From: JAKSSE01 sp045597645
GTDB taxonomy: Bacteria > Bacillota > Clostridia > Lachnospirales > Lachnospiraceae
NCBI GenBank assembly: GCA_045597645.1
Contig: JAZLKM010000041.1
Span: forward strand, 1 to 32,016
Reading direction: 5' to 3'
Length of the DNA: 32,016 nucleotides
The notes beneath the pieces were generated by a model. The model ran no database searches, was not told where the DNA came from, and saw nothing but the letters and a program-made list of their open reading frames with translations. Shown here in pieces: positions 30,762-32,016 of the stretch. The position numbers and the translations under genes were made by a program. Position 1 is the stretch's first letter; every line of letters starts with the position of its first letter.

Positions 30762-31682
30762 ATGCATGCACAGTTATTTGGCAATTATCTACTCAGGGAA
30801 AACATCATCACCCAAGAGCAGTTCATCGCTACTCTAACAGGCGAATATAGTGTAGTCCCCCGTTTATGTACCTTGGCTCTATACGCTGGTTATATGACCT
30901 CTGTCGAGGTAAACGAGGTAAATGAAAAAGTAAGTGAGACAGGCGAAAAATTCAGTGTCTGTGCCATGGCTGAAGGACTTCTGACCGAGGATCAGATGCA
31001 AAATCTATCCGCTCTCGACGTCCCCAAGTATCTAGCATTTGCGCAGGCTCTTATCGACCAGGGTATCATTACTTATCAGCAGCTCGAGACTATCATTGTC
31101 GAGTATCAGATGGATTCTGAAATCATCGACCTTGAGTTCAATCCAGAAAAGAAAGACGAAGTCATTCAGTTCACCAAGGATCTCTTCGCCATAGCCGGTC
31201 GCAAATGCACCGATGAGATAATCCTCTACATCGACCTGCTCTTCTCAAAGCTGTCAAGTTACATTGGTGAGGATTTTACACCGCTCACCCCTGTCAACTG
31301 TCCAGAGTACGCCGGCGACTTCACTGTCCTTCAGTCAGTCAACGGCTTCTTCTGCATCGACTCATATATCGATATGTCCAAAGATGCCGCCATCGAATTT
31401 GCAAAGCGCTATGCCGGCGAGGAATTCACCGAATTCGATGACTACGTAAAAGCATCAGCAGAGGACTTTTTGAACTTGGTCAACGGAGTATTTTGTGTCA
31501 ACATGTCCAACAGCTTCAACGTGGAGCTCATGCTTGACCCTCCGCTCTCTTCCACCGACGCCGTAATCGGTGGTGGCACGGACACTTTCCTGCTCCCAGT
31601 CCTCTATCCTTTCGGCACCATCAACTTCCTGATTAGCATGTTCAGCATCGACTCATCGGAACTACCAAAATTCATCGATTAG
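30762..31682 (+). CDS. CheX-like phosphatase-domain protein with N-terminal type II secretion-like helical domain
   Basis: 306 residues from ATG 30762, which follows GAGGAG at about ten bases; an earlier in-frame start lies within cheY and is rejected. Residues 1-115 contain two copies of a 'FGNYLLRENIIT.EQ' / 'AFAQALIDQGIITYQQLE' helical pattern, like the N-terminal domain of GspE/PilB-type proteins. Residues about 150-300 look like CheX: YVKASAEDFLNLVNGVFCVNMSN contains D235-x2-N238, matching the acidic-x2-Asn active site (normally Glu) that dephosphorylates CheY-P. The domain is close to the partner cheY four bases upstream. Function as its phosphatase or a flagellar-switch-independent adaptor is inferred. 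Confidence 0.75.
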   Translation: MHAQLFGNYLLRENIITQEQFIATLTGEYSVVPRLCTLALYAGYMTSVEVNEVNEKVSETGEKFSVCAMAEGLLTEDQMQNLSALDVPKYLAFAQALIDQGIITYQQLETIIVEYQMDSEIIDLEFNPEKKDEVIQFTKDLFAIAGRKCTDEIILYIDLLFSKLSSYIGEDFTPLTPVNCPEYAGDFTVLQSVNGFFCIDSYIDMSKDAAIEFAKRYAGEEFTEFDDYVKASAEDFLNLVNGVFCVNMSNSFNVELMLDPPLSSTDAVIGGGTDTFLLPVLYPFGTINFLISMFSIDSSELPKFID

Positions 31683-31715
31683 TACGGCGTCATCCGCCTC
31701 TACTTTTACCAATTC

Positions 31716-31744
31716 AGGGACCAGCATCGCTCGGTCCCTTTTTT
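31716..31744 (+). terminator. Rho-independent terminator after the cheY-cheX pair
   Basis: A seven-pair AGGGACC/GGTCCCT stem (31716-31722 with 31733-31739), ten-base loop, then six T. Confidence 0.85.
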
Positions 31745-32016
31745 GCGCCTTTCTTCCCATCCACCACTTCAGTTTGGGGGTGGGGGGCCGGCCCGCCTAC
31801 CTTATATGCAAAATCTTCCTCGCTTTGTATGCCGGAATCCTTTAGACCCGTCCGCGTGTAGCTGCATGCTCCTCCCTCCATGGCACTCAGAGCCTGAATT
31901 CGGTGATTCGCGTGGTGATTCTTATTTCGCGATGCTGCGCGCCCGGTCTCCAGTTGTCTGAGATGTGGCTTCTTAATTCATCCAGCTTTTGGGGGCTTGT
32001 AGATTTTCAAGGCTTG
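31745..32016. other. GC-rich end region without a supported gene
   Basis: This stretch is visibly richer in G and C than the rest. It carries a G-run block at 31776-31787 (five G, T, six G) running into a GGCCGGCC palindrome. Short frames exist on both strands, including a 55-codon one on the minus strand (31714-31881) and a 39-codon stop-to-stop one at 31887-32006. None has a ribosome binding site or recognisable motif. It could be the edge of a gene, repeat or mobile element that continues outside the window. Confidence 0.4.

Noticed and set aside
31714..31881. A 55-codon minus-strand frame, and a 39-codon stop-to-stop frame at 31887-32006.
   Set aside because: No ribosome binding site or motif; the first overlaps the terminator. 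The second could be a gene remnant, but it is too short to claim.

Overview
The window looks like chromosome of a low-to-mid GC, anaerobic, Gram-positive Firmicute. The best fit is a Lachnospiraceae of the Butyrivibrio/Pseudobutyrivibrio type. The evidence is strong AGGAGG-type ribosome binding sites, lipoproteins with classical lipoboxes, a YolD/Y-family polymerase pair, and an Ech-type energy-converting [NiFe] hydrogenase, which rumen butyrivibrios are known to carry. The genus is inference; no rRNA is present.

Layout. Nearly everything is on the minus strand. At the left edge are the first 40 codons of a GNAT acetyltransferase. Positions 387-3535 hold the lower-glycolysis genes gap, pgk and tpiA, transcribed in that order, with a strong intrinsic terminator between gap and pgk. 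An FAD oxidoreductase lies just upstream of gap (3690-5072). Before it is a compact run of hypC-hypD-hypE (5148-7400) and echABCDEF (7478-12626). Ech couples reduced-ferredoxin oxidation and H2 formation to ion pumping, and HypCDE build its Fe(CN)2CO centre. hypA, hypB and hypF are not in the window. A tRNA-Pro(GGG) with its own promoter and terminator follows, then a lipoprotein GH13 amylase, the yolD/Y-polymerase pair under a LexA-type box, an NhaC antiporter, a 47-residue small protein and an OGG-type DNA glycosylase.

A plus-strand DUF4422 glycosyltransferase (18992-20053) meets a dus gene tail to tail. The next minus-strand run is a polar amino-acid ABC transporter (binding protein, permease, ATPase), an unrecognised lipoprotein and dus. 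rpsB-tsf follow (24198-26055), with a structured leader before rpsB. The right end is a signalling locus. A small membrane protein, a 7TM-PAS hybrid histidine kinase with REC and HPt domains, and a two-receiver protein are on the minus strand. A stand-alone CheY and a CheX-like protein diverge on the plus strand. The last ~270 bases are GC-rich with no gene I can support.

Most notable: (1) nearly identical 18-base Rex/Crp-like palindromes (15 of 18 identical) upstream of both gap and the ech operon, suggesting common redox control of glycolysis and H2 production; (2) an nhaC terminator hairpin whose centre is a perfect GAAC-N4-GTTC SOS box overlapping the -35 of a Y-polymerase promoter that would give a nearly leaderless mRNA; (3) a possible pseudoknot in the rpsB leader that reaches the Shine-Dalgarno sequence; (4) the divergent signalling locus, with no DNA-binding output domain, as the best candidate for an undescribed system.
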